A stretch of 15,665 nt of DNA from Acidimicrobiales bacterium. Its GTDB lineage: Bacteria; Actinomycetota; Acidimicrobiia; Acidimicrobiales; Aldehydirespiratoraceae. Shown piece by piece: positions 15,051 to 15,665 of the stretch; the first letter of the stretch is position 1; the number at the start of each line of letters is the position of its first letter. The stretch lies in NCBI GenBank assembly GCA_021604885.1, contig BQJV01000023.1:1-15665 (forward strand), given 5' to 3'. The translations under genes and the position numbers were made by a program. Below the pieces are notes generated by a model, which worked only from the letters and a program-made list of their open reading frames with translations, had not been told where the DNA came from and did no database searches.

Positions 15051-15665
15051 GTGCCGATCGAGGTTGTGGTCTTCGACCTGGGGAACGTTCTGGTTGAGTG
15101 GGATCGTCGGTTCCTCTACGAGCAGCTGATCGCCGACCCCGTCGAACTCGACCGCTTTCTCGACGAGGTACTGACGCTGGACGTGAACGCGGACCTCGAC
15201 CGGGGAGCCCCGCTGGACGACGTCACCGCGGCCCTCGCGGCCCGGTTTCCCGAGGACGCAGCGCTGATCGACGCGTTCCGGGTCCGCTGGGCCGAGACGC
15301 TCGGCGACATCCTCGAAGGCACGGTGCAGATCCTCGAGGAGCTCGCCGCTGGCGACGTGCGCCTGTTCGCGCTGAGCAACTGGGGCCGGGACACGTTCGC
15401 GGCAGCCGAGCCGCTGCTGCCGTTCCTGCGACACTTCGACGGTCTCGTGATCAGCGGGCGAGAGGGGGTGGTGAAGCCGGACGCGGCGATCTTCGAACTG
15501 CTGTGCGCCCGTCACGCGGTCGAACCATCGTCGGCCGTGTTCATCGACGACAGCTCGGCCAACATCTCGGCCGCAGGTGCGCTCGGCTTCCACACCGTTC
15601 ACTTCTCCGACCCGGTGCAGTGTCGGCGCGAGCTCGTCGCACTCGGTCTCGACCTCACACCCGAC
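15051..15665 (+). CDS. HAD-superfamily hydrolase (HAD-IA, YihX/epoxide-hydrolase-N-like), incomplete at right edge
   Basis: The first 205 residues are in the window and no stop is reached; most of the protein appears to be present because the last motif is already passed. The nucleophile motif is VVVFDLGNVLVEWD, with Asp9 as the phospho-accepting residue; Gly at the +2 position rather than Asp is shared with the YihX and soluble-epoxide-hydrolase N-terminal group. Motif II is FALSNW (Ser109), motif III VVKPD (Lys142), and motif IV VFIDDSSANI (Asp166, Asp167). A helical cap lies between about 20 and 90. Sugar-phosphate phosphatase activity is the family expectation; the substrate is unknown. 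GTG 15051 is chosen because TAGGGT lies 6 bases upstream. It is divergent from the acyl-CoA ligase. Confidence 0.88.
   Translation, partial: MPIEVVVFDLGNVLVEWDRRFLYEQLIADPVELDRFLDEVLTLDVNADLDRGAPLDDVTAALAARFPEDAALIDAFRVRWAETLGDILEGTVQILEELAAGDVRLFALSNWGRDTFAAAEPLLPFLRHFDGLVISGREGVVKPDAAIFELLCARHAVEPSSAVFIDDSSANISAAGALGFHTVHFSDPVQCRRELVALGLDLTPD

Overview
The window looks like a chromosomal segment of a high-GC actinobacterium. The evidence is the strongly G/C-biased third codon positions, frequent GTG starts, GTGA stop/start overlaps, and at least six genes whose start codon sits 6-8 bases after a TANNNT -10 hexamer, the usual sign of leaderless mRNAs in Actinomycetota. The mix of SDR oxidoreductases, an acyl-CoA-type ligase and ACMSD-like amidohydrolases would fit an uncultured Acidimicrobiia-like lineage, but that placement is inference. 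No phage, IS, integrase, CRISPR, rRNA or tRNA signature was seen. The window is gene-dense: the largest gap is about 230 bases (787-1018).

Left part (1-4800): the C-terminus of an SDR is followed by a NUDT19-like Nudix hydrolase. The gap after it carries a run of hairpins ending in a likely terminator, just upstream of an aquaporin. In the aquaporin the usual selectivity-filter Arg after the second NPA is Val, as in arsenic-associated AqpS-type channels. The aquaporin is coupled by a GTGA overlap to an amidohydrolase. An M20 amidohydrolase (minus) and a histidine phosphatase (plus) then share a short divergent promoter region, each with its own leaderless signature.

Middle part (4800-11400): a secreted beta-helix protein (minus) is divergent from a tight plus-strand run of amidohydrolase, class I glutamine-amidotransferase-like hydrolase, small CopD-like membrane protein and DNA-3-methyladenine glycosylase I (tag). 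A new promoter then drives a glycosyltransferase-like gene overlapping a sulfotransferase, a plausible surface-glycan sulfation pair. A DMT/EamA transporter with its own leaderless promoter follows.

Right part (11370-15665): three minus-strand genes read in the order AMP-dependent acyl-CoA ligase, SDR (GTGA overlap), epimerase-like extended SDR. Between the SDR and the epimerase lies a composite element: a long inverted repeat with 25-base arms starting one base after the SDR stop, fused to five 18-bp tandem repeats that are G-rich on the mRNA strand. A HAD phosphatase diverges from the ligase at the right edge and runs out of the window.

The most interesting leads are the repeat/hairpin composite, the hairpin leader before the AqpS-like channel, and the glycosyltransferase-sulfotransferase pair. 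I found no complete system that I would call clearly new.
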